From NCBI GenBank assembly GCA_000149265.1, contig CH003444.1, positions 647,194 through 711,193 of the forward strand: a stretch of 64,000 nucleotides of DNA, given 5' to 3'. The position numbers and the translations under genes were made by a program. The notes beneath the pieces were generated by a model. That model saw only the letters and a program-made list of their open reading frames with translations, searched no databases and was not told where the DNA came from. The stretch comes from Ciona savignyi (taxonomy: Eukaryota; Chordata; Ascidiacea; Phlebobranchia; Cionidae). Of this stretch, positions 19,898 to 31,225 are shown in pieces; position 1 is the first letter of the stretch, and each line of letters opens with the position of its first letter.

Positions 19898-20832
19898 CAT
19901 AATTGTTTTCGTTATTCTAGGTATTTTTTCTGAGTATTTTTTATTATCACCAAATGTTACACAATTTTCGCAAAGACACCACCCGACAGTATAGACTAAA
20001 TAAGAAATAAAAATATTTATTCTATTAAGTTGCTATTTAATTTTTATTGCTTATTCAATTTGATCTTTACAAGTCAATTTGTATATATATGTTTCATCTT
20101 TACCGTTAATATCAAGCGATTTACCAAGTTACTCATCTTAGCTTTAACAATCCATATTACTTTTCGTTTGAACTTGCCCAAATATTCCACTGTAAACCAG
20201 TGACAGCAGATTATGGTGTTTGACTTGGATACTGTGTCGTGCAATAAATAACCTCCTACATTTCGAAAGTATGATACTACTCAGAATTGTTTATAAACGT
20301 ATAATCGTTTATGATTTATGTCCCCGTGGCAATCTATGCTTAGGCCCTCGTGGCAATCTATATAATCTAAGTCGACTAATTCAAGAAGTAAAATAGGTTA
20401 AACGAACATAAGAAACATCACAATTAAATAAGAGGTAATATATACACAACAATAGTTCCGCAAACTCGACAGGTGGGCACGAGGTAATCCAGCGATTTCG
20501 TTAATCGCCATAGAATTTAAAATCAAGATATCTATTGCGCCGCCTTAGTTTTTCCACAGGAATAAGAACAAAAAAACCCCATTTTTGACACAGTGCATGT
20601 TCACCTGCATCAGTTTTCCCATAAATTGTAGCTTCCATCAAACAATAAACAAATACTTTTTATTACTGAAAAAACTTTAGACCTGCTACGAGATAACGAA
20701 CAGCAGAAACCCGCACCTAATAGATTAGTTGGCTAGTGCTTATCCTTTGTTTAGGTGCTTCAAAATCGAAACTTGTTTGACTAGTCGATTGTATCCCTGG
20801 GCAAGGCACTAACTAGATATCGCTCGGACCAA

Positions 20833-20863
20833 TGATTATAAAAAGTTTTTTTATAATCATTGC
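20833..20863. mobile_element. Palindromic insertion with 9-bp direct repeats, copy 2
   Basis: Same short foldback as at 15365-15396, one T shorter, again flanked by GCTCGGACC on both sides. Its presence in both units shows it predates the duplication (or predates the split of the two haplotypes). Confidence 0.55.
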
Positions 20864-21333
20864 TCGGACCCAGTTTAAATTGAAAGAACCTTCTCACCCA
20901 TATACAACACATTTCAGTAGCTCCGGTAATCAGACGAGGGTTGCGAGGTATTCTTAATTGTCCTTTACATTAAGGACCATTTCTTTTTTCATTTACTGGG
21001 ATAAAACATAAATATCCTTTCCGCCGCCATCTTTCTACGGATAGAAATAAAATAATGGTAAACCGGGGTCAAAGTTGAAACACGTGTGAAAAAATCCCCT
21101 TCGGCCAAAGAGAATTAACAGATGTTATAATGTTAATGTATAATACATATTTAGAAAAATTATTGATGTATTTTGTGGATTTAAAGCGACATTCTTGTAG
21201 TATTAAGCATATACGTTATCGTAGACTTAATTAAAGTAAAATTTATCCAAAAGTGGCCTTGAGCTCCCCCGCATAAGCCCCAACAACGGCCCTAATAGTT
21301 TTTTATTTGTCTGAAAACTGAGTATTGATTATC

Positions 21334-21606
21334 GGGTGCCTCTAAATACTACAGGACCGCTTGGAGCGCTTGGATCGCTTGGATCACTTAGATTGCTATG
21401 GAAAGTAATTCTAACCCTTTCCCAAACACTAATCTCAACCCCAGAACTAACTTTAACCCCAACCCTAACATTAATATCATGGCTTTTGTAATTACTAAGT
21501 ATAGTAAGCGCTCCAAGCGATCCAAGCGATTTAAGCGCTCCAAGCGATTTAAGCGATCCATGCGCTCCAAGCGGTCCAAGCGCTCCTGTAGTATTTAGAG
21601 GTACCG
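21334..21606. mobile_element. Non-autonomous DNA transposon (MITE), copy 2, at a filled site
   Basis: A 273-bp element in the opposite orientation to the copy at 3278-3549. It begins GGGTGCCTCTAAATACTACA and ends with GTATTTAGAGGTACCG. The 9-bp direct repeat TTGATTATC lies at 21325-21333 and 21607-21615. The empty site, with a single TTGATTATC, is preserved in unit 1 at 15846-15854, which proves a recent insertion and fixes both ends exactly. The subterminal CGCTTGGA repeats give a spurious Lys/Arg/Ser-rich reading frame. Confidence 0.95.
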
Positions 21607-21947
21607 TTGATTATCCGTTTCCATAAATATGAAGGTTTTACGTTTTGATTCTATCAACTAGAAAATAAGTGCTCATAGTGTAATGAGTTATATTTATAAA
21701 GTTTTGATTCAAAAGTGGTAAAATTTGTTTATTTTTTTAGCAATAATGATGATTATATTTAAAAATTATAATCATTTTATCACATATAATTTTATTTTTC
21801 TTAATAAAATTAGTTTAATTAACGTAATTTTGCTTGTTTAACGTAATTTTGCTCGCCTTTTTAAAAATATTTGTGAGCTGTTTAGAAATCTAGATTAAAA
21901 ATTGCATTTAGATAAGAACATCCTAAATCTTAACTTACTTAGCTGTG

Positions 21948-21960
21948 TTCTTTTTATACA
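21948..21960 (+). promoter_or_regulatory. Candidate trans-splice acceptor before RRP12
   Basis: TGTTCTTTTTATACAG ends 24 bases upstream of the RRP12 ATG. The gene itself has no introns and no upstream exon is evident, so this acceptor has no obvious cis partner. That suggests spliced-leader addition. Confidence 0.4.
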
Positions 21961-21984
21961 GCTTGTTAACTAAGTTTGTTTATC

Positions 21985-24900
21985 ATGGGTAAACCTGGTA
22001 AACTGAAAAGTGGCAGCAAGGACAAGTTAAAGAAATGGAAGAAGGGAAATTCCAGTGCGTCCAACCCACAATTGAAGTCACATCGGGATAAGGCTAAGTC
22101 AAGATTTTTTCACTTGCAGCCCACTTCAAAATCGGAAAAAGGTCTTACATTGGAAACTTTACAGATCCACAACGAATTAGCCGGTGAGGTTAAATCAGAA
22201 AATAATGTTTCTATGGATGACAATGCAAGTGAGGGAGGCCAGACTTTTGGGACATTTTTGAGTGGTTTATCAGATTGCACGAATGTCACGTTCCGTAAAA
22301 TCCAAAGACATTGGCTGAACAACTCAGCTGAACATAAAGAGGTTTGCGCAGTTTTGGCAGCGATAACTGAGGTCATTCGCAACCAGGGTGCAACTGAATC
22401 TGACACGGCTTATTTTGCTGCATTAATAACCGCTCTGTCCTCAGTTGAACAAATTGAATCGGCTGCTGCAGTTGCCTATTTGCTCTCTATGACTTGCAAA
22501 AATGTGCCAGTTCCTGTGCTCCAAGCGAAATTCGGGGAAGTTTCAAAATTATTGGCCGACATTTTAAAACAAAACATAATGAAATCTGATGGGAGTGCAC
22601 CCACTGCACTGCTTAAATCTGTCCTCTCATGCCTTGCCACTGTTCTTAGGCACCAAGAATGTTCAATGTGGGAGAACACATCTACTCTCACTACCTTCCA
22701 ACCTATTCTCGCTTATGTTTCACACTCAAAGCCTAAAATCCGCAAGGCAGCACATGATGCTGTTTGTACTGTCTTGTGCGCAAGAACCTTTGTACTTAAT
22801 GGAAATGTAAGCCACCCTGCAGGTAATGCAACAGCACTCTTTTGTTGTTCTCACTTGGAAAGGCTCGGAGGAATCACATCAGATCCTTCAGTGTGTCATA
22901 TACTAGCTTTACTAGGTCGAATTTTACATTGCTTCTCCCAGTCTGCACTGAAGCGTTCTTGCGAGACCGTGCTTCGACTTATGACCCTCAGTGACCCTGT
23001 TGTTAAATCGGTTTGTCTTCAAGCATTCCACAGCATGTTTATAAACCAAGGGAATCATGGATCCCTTACACCCGACTTAAATGCCCAAATCATAACAGCT
23101 TTGTACGACTACTTCCCGAATACTTCTGATTCCCAGATCTGTCCAGCCTGGCTTGTAGTGATGGAAAAAACTATCACGAACTTATCAATGAATTATGCAT
23201 CCGACAACAATGCGAAATCATTAGCTTTGGTGCATATACCAAAATTATGTAATACTTGTTTTAGAATGCTGCTTTCTCCAAGCAATACAGTTGCCCACTC
23301 TGCAGCCCAGTACTGTTAAATCAATATTAAAATTATGCTCTGGTACTTTGCTGGACAGTACATGCACTCAGTTGGAACAAGAACAGGACAAATTTGTACA
23401 ATCCATGTTTAAGCTCTTGGAAAATGGACTTAAATACAAGTACCATGGTGTTTGGGCTCTGGTGTTTGGAATCTATCAAACCGCATATCAGACTATTGGG
23501 AGTGTAAAACATTTTGCTACAATCAAACCCAGCCTGGTAAATATTGTGGATTTGAGAAATGCACCTCAGTTTCAATATAAAAGTGAACTTCAGCAAGCAA
23601 TGGGTGCTGCAGTGGCAGTTTTTGGCCCAAAACTAATTCTTGATGCGACTCCGCTAATGATTGACGGAACTGAAAAGGACTATGACTTTCCAAGAAGCTG
23701 GTTGCTGCCATTGATTAAGGATCACATGCGTTTTGGTGAGCTTTCTTACTTTGTGGAGTACTTCCTTCCCCTCGCAGGGAAGTTTAGGATCAGGGGAGCT
23801 GAACTGCGCCAAGCTTTGAGAACAGTAGAAGCTTCAACATACGAAACTCTTCTTCAACAATGTTGGGATCTCTTGCCCTCCTTTTGCAAAGGTGCTACCG
23901 ATTTAAAGTCCGGTTTTCCAAAATTAGCGAAAATATTAGGAAAAGCGTTAACAGAAAACAAAGACCTAGTGCTTACCGTCATGCAAGGCTTACGTAATAT
24001 CATCATTTTGAGCAAAAATTCTCAAGACACTGAGATAATTAGTCGGTTTGCGAAAAACTACATTCCTATTTTATTTAACCTGTACACCACCATTGATCCA
24101 ATTAAAGAAGGCGAAGATGTGAAGCAACAGTTGCTAGACGCCAACAAAATGAAATCTCAAGAACGATTGGCTGCTTTGGAAACTATTAAGTTGTTCTTAA
24201 CAATCACTGACCCAGAACTTATCTGTAGTTTTTTTCCGAGAGCAAAAGAGCGGGTGTTTGATGGGGACAATGAAAACGACGCGACGAGACTTGCTCTTCT
24301 AGATCTCATGGTTGCTATGGTAACATATATCAAAGAAGATCAAATCAAAGATGTATACATATGTATGACTCCAATGTTGAACAGCCCAAACCACAGTATG
24401 CAGAAGAAGGCATACAGGCTTTTGGAAGAGATCTGTGGGTCAGAAAAGACAGCCTGTCGTGATTTCGTTAAATCCCACTTGGGAGAGCTTAAAACCCGAT
24501 TGCTAAACGGATTATCAAGCGCTGCTCCATCATCCAAAGGTCCTAGAATTAAATGTATTCAGCAGGTTTTGGAACAATTGTATAATAACCCTGAAACATC
24601 AGTGGAAAGTGAGGAGTTTTTGATGGCAGTTATACCGGAAATAATCCTCTGCACTCAAGATGCCAAGCGAAGTCGAACTGCGGCATTTTCACTCCTCGTC
24701 ACTGGTGCGAATTTTTTTGTGAAGTCTGGGAACAAAGAAATGGAACCAAATGACCTTGAACGCTACTTCGAAATTGTGTTTTTGGGATTTTCAGGTTCAC
24801 CCCTTGCTATAAGATCAACCATTTATGCACTTTCACGGTTGGTTTATGAGTTTAAGGATGTAATGTCAACAGACTTAATGGGTACAACTATTTCCAATGT

Positions 24901-25888
24901 TTGCTTGTTGCTAAGTTCTAACACTAGAGAAGTCTGTAAAGCTGCGTTGGGATTTATAATGGTGTTATTCTCTGTAATGGACCGGGCAACTTTTGCGAAG
25001 TACACAAAAGAAATTCTGGATTCCCTACTAAATTGGAAACCCGAAACTCGGAGATTTTTTCGCTTTAGGGTTAAAAAAGTCTTACACAGGTTAGTTCGAA
25101 GGTTCGGTTTTGAAACAATTTATTCCATGACTCCGGAACCCCATCGGAAGCAACTACAGAATATTAGGAAGATGGAGGATCGTCAAAAGAAGTTAAAACA
25201 GGAAAAAAGAAATGCTCAAACTGATAAAGAAGTAGACAAAAATTTAAAGAAACCTCGGAAAGAGACGATTGAGGAGCTGTTAGCAGATTCTTCCGATGAA
25301 GAAAATGATGAAAAGCCAATTAAAGTTGGGAAAAAGAAGCAACAAAGTGCCTGGTTGCAGGATTCACAGGAGGAGCCGATGGACCTCCTTGATCCCTCAG
25401 TATCTCAGAAAGTTCTTGGTGCTAATCCGAAAACACAGGTTTCTAGAAAGAGAAAGGTAGAGTTTAAAAGCACTGCGGATGGAAGACTCATCATTGGAGG
25501 GGCTGACAGCGAAAGTGAAGATGATGATGATGAAACTGAAAAAGTTCTCGCTGGCATTGGAGTAAAGAAACCTGATGGGAAAACGAAAATAGTTGATGAT
25601 GACGACGAACCCCCTGAGAAACGGGGTTCCTACAAAACTGGGGGACGTGGTATCCATCGCGACGTAGATGCTCCTGGTGAGCAATTTAGGAGCAAGAAAT
25701 CCGGGGGTGATGTTAAGAAAAAGGGCGATGTACAACCGTATGCCTACGTGCCACTAAACTCTGCTGTTCTTAACAAACGTAAGCGGAAAAAAGTTGCTGG
25801 CCAATACAAAGGCTTGGTTCGAGCTGCCAAGAAAGGTGCAACCAGTGGTGCAAAATTGAAATCAAAAAGGCAGAAAAAGAACCGATAG
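21985..25888 (+). CDS. RRP12: RRP12-like ribosomal RNA processing protein, intronless, with one apparent extra base
   Basis: RRP12 is a nucleolar HEAT/ARM-repeat protein needed for maturation and export of ribosomal subunits. The ATG at 21985 opens a frame that runs to about 23310 and continues in the +1 frame from about 23312 to the stop at 25886-25888. The join matches the family: human RRP12 has an AATQSLKEIL-like stretch where this sequence gives AAQ then TVKSIL. A single extra T at about 23311 explains the shift. Together the two parts give about 1300 residues, against 1297 in human. Strong family matches include DFPRSWLLP, SRFAKNYIPILFNLY, QKKAYRLLEE, PEIILCTQDAK and, near the C-terminus, GGDVKKKGDVQPYAYVPLN and GQYKGLVRAAKKG. 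The C-terminal 200 residues are charged and Lys-rich, fitting a nucleolar protein. There is no intron in about 3.9 kb, unlike its neighbours. The shift may be a sequencing or assembly error. Confidence 0.93.
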
Positions 25889-26558
25889 GTTGTCAATATA
25901 AATTTTTCAATTGCGCCTTTTTGTTGATACAACTGCATGATAATTGTGATTATTTTTCGGGAAGTTTGTAGATTTTTTCTTTTTGTTATTTTTTCTACGC
26001 TGTGAGTAACAGATTAGCCGTGATAAATAATTAAAATTGGTGGTCTAAACTTTTTGCAATTGTACCACATATATTTCGCATGTCCATATACTAAGTGTTG
26101 TTTAAAAAAATATTTATTACTAAATTTCATTCAATTTTCATTTTAAAACAAAAATTTTGTGTTTTGGGTTTTGAATCTTTTTTAATTCTTCTGTCTATCA
26201 ATTAATACCATTGGGATAATTTGCATATTTCCATAATATACAAAATTAAAGGCTTGTATAAACTGTATAAAAAGGCTGCAGTTTGAATAATACCAGTTGA
26301 GCAAATGGGTTATAAAAAGTTTATCTTCTGGGGTTAAAAATACAGTAAGAAACTAGAGAGTGTCAACCACGTGTGAACAACCACTAACAGTTGTTAACGG
26401 ACGAACATTTCACCACATGTTTTAAATTAAAGCATGTTGTTAATTAAGCGCTATAGTGAAAAAAAGCTAAAGTCCGACTTAGTTTTATATGTTATCTAAC
26501 AGTTTTTGAAGTTTTAATTCGATTCAATCACTCCTTGGGAGATGTTGTGGCGACATGG

Positions 26559-26606
26559 CATGCCTGTTGTCATAATCATGCTTCAGAAGTAAATCTTTAA
26601 TTTTAG
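26559..26606 (+). repeat. Short repeat also found directly after the SINE at 26872
   Basis: CATGCCTGTTGTCATAATCATG and the following TTCAGAAGTAAATCTTTAATTTTAG recur in diverged form at 27171-27215 (CATGCCTGTGACAAGCATG and onwards). The two copies bracket the SINE. It could be a repeat module of which the second copy was joined to a SINE. Confidence 0.45.
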
Positions 26607-26871
26607 AGTATTTCCCTATAGTTCATTTTTTGTTTCTTCCAGTTGGTAAAACAATGACTAACGCACTAACATTCCACCAAATCTAAACACGAATGGAGCA
26701 GCTGTTAAAACGGTATGCACAAAAACAAGTTTTAGCGTCCAAGGGAAATTAACATGGATTTACCCAAAAATGTGGTTTATGCATATCTAGACGATGTTGC
26801 CTAAAAAGGAAAGTTTCATTGCAATTCCATTTCCCCTTCTGGTAGATGTCCGGGCTACATGCCATTTGTCC

Positions 26872-27170
26872 GGCCCGTTGGTCTAACGGTTAAGTGCGTC
26901 ACCTTTTAATCGAAAGGTTGCGGGTGCGAAACTGGTCGCTAGCTACTCGGTTGTGTCCTTGGGCAAGGCAGTTTGCGGACATTTCCTGAACCCAGCGGAT
27001 TAATGGGTTCCACCAAATTGAAGGAACGTGTCCATCATATACAACACACTGCAATAGCTCCGGTAACCCGACGATGGGCGCAAAGTGATCTGACCATTGC
27101 CCGTGTGTTAACCGCCTTGGTTTTCCCATTCACGGGGATAAACATGAATACCCTATATCCTACCCTATGC
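26872..27170 (+). repeat. tRNA-derived SINE, full length
   Basis: The head GGCCCGTTGGTCTAACGGTT has an A-box-like TGGTCTAACGG, an anticodon-like stem (CCTTT/AAAGG) and a B-box-like GGTGCGAAACTGG. The body holds CTAGCTACTCGG, GTCCTTGGGCAAGGCA, CCTGAACCCAGCGGATTAAT, CACTGCAATAGCTCCGGTAA and TTCCCATTCACGGGGATAAA. The tail is a degenerate TATCC pentamer run. There is no protein coding; such elements use a LINE reverse transcriptase. Confidence 0.88.
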
Positions 27171-27457
27171 CATGCCTGTGACAAGCATGATTCAGAAACA
27201 GATCTTCATTTTTAGAAAAAAATAAATAAAAAACGGACAAAAACAACGTACGTTTGTCTCATTTTTCCAAATGGGATCCATAATAAGACACTATACAGTA
27301 AGAATTTTTCTACGCTACGCTAATTTTAAATAGTTACGTTGTCCATATTAGTTAAGTTTATCATTTCCGTGTGGAAATTAGCTGTGCTTTATTAGGTTAC
27401 AGTTTCGCACTGCCTCATTTAAACGATCCCTTTCAAAAAAGATAGGCGAAATCGGAA

Positions 27458-28028
27458 NNNNNNNNNNNNNNNNNNNNNNNNNNNNNNNNNNNNNNNNNNN
27501 NNNNNNNNNNNNNNNNNNNNNNNNNNNNNNNNNNNNNNNNNNNNNNNNNNNNNNNNNNNNNNNNNNNNNNNNNNNNNNNNNNNNNNNNNNNNNNNNNNNN
27601 NNNNNNNNNNNNNNNNNNNNNNNNNNNNNNNNNNNNNNNNNNNNNNNNNNNNNNNNNNNNNNNNNNNNNNNNNNNNNNNNNNNNNNNNNNNNNNNNNNNN
27701 NNNNNNNNNNNNNNNNNNNNNNNNNNNNNNNNNNNNNNNNNNNNNNNNNNNNNNNNNNNNNNNNNNNNNNNNNNNNNNNNNNNNNNNNNNNNNNNNNNNN
27801 NNNNNNNNNNNNNNNNNNNNNNNNNNNNNNNNNNNNNNNNNNNNNNNNNNNNNNNNNNNNNNNNNNNNNNNNNNNNNNNNNNNNNNNNNNNNNNNNNNNN
27901 NNNNNNNNNNNNNNNNNNNNNNNNNNNNNNNNNNNNNNNNNNNNNNNNNNNNNNNNNNNNNNNNNNNNNNNNNNNNNNNNNNNNNNNNNNNNNNNNNNNN
28001 NNNNNNNNNNNNNNNNNNNNNNNNNNNN
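27458..28028. other. Assembly gap (571 N)
   Basis: Unknown sequence. Open frames spanning it are meaningless. Its size looks like an estimate from mate pairs rather than a placeholder. Confidence 0.99.
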
Positions 28029-28917
28029 AAAATGAAATTCCACTAATGTCAGATGACACTATTAGTTTCAAGCACATTTACCGGGGCATATTTACATTAA
28101 ATATTGTCATTATAACACACAAATTGCACAACACTAATGCATTTGATTTGATACTTATTTAGAAGTGTGAAAAGGAGCACTGTGAAAATGAGTACTACAC
28201 CATAAATAACAAAAAAAGAACAAGACAATTAAAATGTTAAAATAAATAAATAATAAATCAGAAAAATAAATAAATAATTAGCGAGCCAAAAAAGGATGGC
28301 TAGCAAATAAAAAATACTAAAGATTGCAGCAAGGATCCGATTATATTAAAGCAAATTGGTTGTGACATATTAGTTTAATATTGACTGCTATCTTCATCTG
28401 GAGATCACACCGCCAATTCTCGAACAGTAAATTGGAGTAGAAAGAAGCCACGAAGAAAAAACGGACGACCTTCTTCTTGTAGAGTAAATTTCGAAGTCCG
28501 GATATCTGGAACAATAATGTCTTGGCAGTATGGTTGTAAAAATGCTTCAAGACAGTGAAGAAATAGAAAGATAGATACTGTGTGAAATCATTTGTTTTTC
28601 AGTATCTTATTTTCTAAGGATCGTAGCGAACAACTCAATTACTTATTTTAAATTAATTATATTACATGGTGGGTTACTTACCAAAGACGTTACATGACCT
28701 ACATTGGTCAAAGCCCCTAAAATAGGGTTTACTGCTGAAGAATTCTCTACACTCGTGAAATAATATATATATATATATTCAACCTATAATTATGCATATT
28801 TAATTTATTTGTGTAAGTTGAATTACTCAAGAAGTTAAAATAGACTATACGTTTAAACAGTCTCGAACCACGTGTGGGCCAACTTATAAATTTAGTTTTA
28901 TGTTGTTTCTTATTAAG

Positions 28918-29210
28918 GGATAGGATGGGATATTCATGTTTATCCCCAAGAATGGAAAAACCAAGGAGTTTATCACACGGGGAATCGTCGTCAGATCACC
29001 TCGCGCCCACCGTCGGGTTACCGGAGCTATTGCAGTGTGTTGTGTATGCTTACACGTTCCTTCAATTTGGTGGAACCCATTAATCCGCTGGGTTCAGGCA
29101 ATGTCCGTTAATTGCCTTACCCTTGGACACAGCAGACTAGCTAGCGACCAGTTTCGAACCATAAACCTTTCGGTTGAAAGGCGTTGCACTAAACCACCAG
29201 ACTAACCGAC
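28918..29210 (-). repeat. tRNA-derived SINE, full length, minus strand
   Basis: It runs from the inverted tail (GGATAGGATGGGATATTCATG) through the body to the inverted tRNA-like head (CCTTTCGGTTGAAAGGCG, then AACCACCAGACTAACC). This is one of the clearest copies and a good reference for the degraded ones. Confidence 0.85.
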
Positions 29211-29578
29211 TTAAAAAATGATATTCTTTTTTCCCTTTGCTACACAAGCGCCTACTCAAAATTGGTCCAAACAAATGTCGAGTTAGATGTTATTTAGGCT
29301 CTTATCGTTATGATTGCGGGTACACTTACCTTACACAACAACTTATTCCCCATTTATGTAAATACTTATGTTTATAGTCCATTTTACTTGTAGGCCTACC
29401 GTTGCTCTTATTAGAGTCTTGTTTATATAACTTAAACAGCAGCCGCCACAAACCCTATGTAGGCTACTAGTAGATAAATGAAAAAAGGACCAGTATATCT
29501 CTTAATGACAACGCTTCCTACGTTTTTTCATAGGTATCCTGAATTTTCATCCAAGTTCCTCTCTTATCATATCAAATC

Positions 29579-29705
29579 CGAACGATTAGCTTGGTGGATT
29601 AGCGCGTCGCCTGTTTGCCGAAGGGTTGCTGGTTTAAAATTGTTCCCTAGCTAGTCGGCTGTGTCCTCGGTCAAGGCACCCAACTGATATTGCCTTAACC
29701 CATGG
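29579..29705 (+). repeat. SINE head fragment
   Basis: AACGATTAGCTTGGTGGATTAGCGCGTCGCC, then CGAAGGGTTGCTGG, CTAGCTAGTCGGCTGTGTCC and GGTCAAGGCACC match the tRNA-like head and the start of the body. The 3' half is missing. Confidence 0.6.
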
Positions 29706-30031
29706 AAAGACTGTCTGAATCATACCTAAGCCACACCTTCTCCTAAAGCCGGCTCCCCCACAGTAGGCTACTGGTCGCGCTTTAACGCACACTCTTCTTC
29801 AGGGCTCTAAATCGTTTGGTCTTAATTAAATTTTGTTTGCTTATTATAGTTCTCTCGCCTAAGTTTGGCGGCCGAGTCCGCTATATTTATTCATTTATAA
29901 CCATTTTTTTTCACTGACGTGTTTTAACGACTGTTCGTTTTGCCGTCTTTTCCCGTTCCTGTATCGTGATTATATTCGTTTGCCATTTTTAAAAACTGGG
30001 GCAAAAATGAAAAAAAAACTAAACTAAACTA

Positions 30032-30152
30032 GCCTATACACAACACACTGCAATAGCTCTGGTAACCTGACGGTGGGCGTAAGGTGGTCTGACTATTGCC
30101 CGTGTTAACGCCCCTTGCGTTTCCATTCGCGGGATAAACATCTTATCCTAAA
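30032..30152 (+). repeat. SINE 3' half
   Basis: TATACACAACACACTGCAATAGCTCTGGTAACC, GGTGGGCGTAAGGTGGTCTGAC and CCATTCGCGGGATAAACATC match the 3' half of the SINE. It is preceded by a run of A and (AAACT) units belonging to something else. Confidence 0.7.
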
Positions 30153-30673
30153 TTTAAATTAATCCTATTAGTCATTTAAACTATTATGTTAAAGAGCTAT
30201 TCGTACAGTAGTATAGAGATCTAAAGTAGTTTTGCTGTTGTGGTTTTGTTGCTTTGCAGTTATATTGTTATACTGTAAGTTTGTATGGTTTGATGAAATA
30301 AGAATGCTGGGGTCGTTTAAACAAGCAATTTCTTATCTGGTAAATATTTTCTCAACCATTTTAGAACGTATTACTTTTTGTGTACGGGTAATTTTATTTT
30401 CTACGTTGTAATATGGTATGTAAATTTTTGTATAGGAATGTCAATTTCAATTTAGACTAACGCTATTGGATGGATGTAGGGATATTTGTATCCAGGCGGG
30501 TGGAGGATTTAAGTTGAAGAATTTATCCGTGGTTACCCTCCGATAACCCACCTCGAAACTGGTCTCTAGCCGGTCTTTGTAAAGCACTTAACAGACATTG
30601 CCTGAACATAGTGAAACAATGAGTTCCATTACCAAATTATATTCTACTAAACAGCAGAGCGACACACTATTCC

Positions 30674-30969
30674 GGCCCGTTGGTCTAACGGTTAAGTGCG
30701 TCGCCTTTCAATCGAAAGGTTGCAGGTGCGAAACTGGTCGCTAGCTAGTCGGTTGTGTCCATTCACTTTACGGACATTGCCCGAACCCAGCGGATTAATG
30801 GGTTCTACCAAATTAAAGAAACGTGTCTATCATATACAACACACTGCAATAGCTCCGGTAACCCGACGATGGGGGCGAGGTGATCTGACGATTGCCCGTG
30901 TTTTAACCCCCTTGGTTTTCCCATTCACGGAGATAAAGATGAATATCCTATCCTATCCTATCCTATTCT
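30674..30969 (+). repeat. tRNA-derived SINE, near full length, with clean pentamer tail
   Basis: The head GGCCCGTTGGTCTAACGG is identical to that at 26872. The body has a short internal deletion around 30762. The tail is a clear run of TATCC units (ATATCCTATCCTATCCTATC), which identifies the 3' end signature of this family. Confidence 0.88.
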
Positions 30970-31225
30970 AAAGGGAAGTGGAAAGATGGGGAGTAGGGTA
31001 GTTATGCACTAACATAAGCCGGACGGGGTGATGGTATATCATGAATGGTATGGGTTATATCATAATATAACAAAAATACTTCTTTCCGCTCATAATATAC
31101 CCCGTCCCACTTTGTTATAACCCATCCAGCTCAAGTTAATGACAAAATTTCCCCTCCCGCTCATGTAGTGACATATATTCTTTGTCCCGCTAGTGATCTA
31201 ATGTGTTATCCCGCAGATTAGTGAT

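Larger units (their letters stand above)
16616..21919 (+). repeat. Segmental duplication, unit 2 (GT31 locus)
   Basis: Same order and orientation as 10744-16139. Differences include an extra MITE (21334-21606), absence of the SINE at 12848-13112, a short local tandem duplication of CAAGGCACTCATAG near 17880-17915, and scattered substitutions. It could be a true tandem duplication or two diverged haplotypes placed end to end, because it abuts the gap and the species type is highly heterozygous. Confidence 0.9.
19898..21984 (+). other. 3' flank of GT31 copy 2 and 5' flank of RRP12
   Basis: No coding exon is seen. It contains the GT31 polyadenylation signal (20006), the 3' part of the duplication, the palindromic insertion (about 20833-20863) and the MITE (21334-21606). 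The last 65 bases, from 21920, are unique to this side. They lead to a pyrimidine-rich run and CAG at 21958-21960, in front of the RRP12 start codon. Confidence 0.6.

Noticed and set aside
21388-21598. Lys/Arg/Ser-rich and Asp/Arg/Leu-rich reading frames on both strands
   Set aside because: They are translations of the 9-bp subterminal repeats of a MITE and have no homologue as proteins.
21985-25888. Two separate genes for the two halves of RRP12
   Set aside because: The halves are adjacent parts of one known protein and overlap only at a one-base shift; the second has no credible ATG at the join.
27378-28077. Minus-strand open frames of over 200 codons
   Set aside because: They consist almost entirely of unknown bases in the assembly gap.
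28763-28778. Short (AT)n run
   Set aside because: An ordinary microsatellite of no evident significance.
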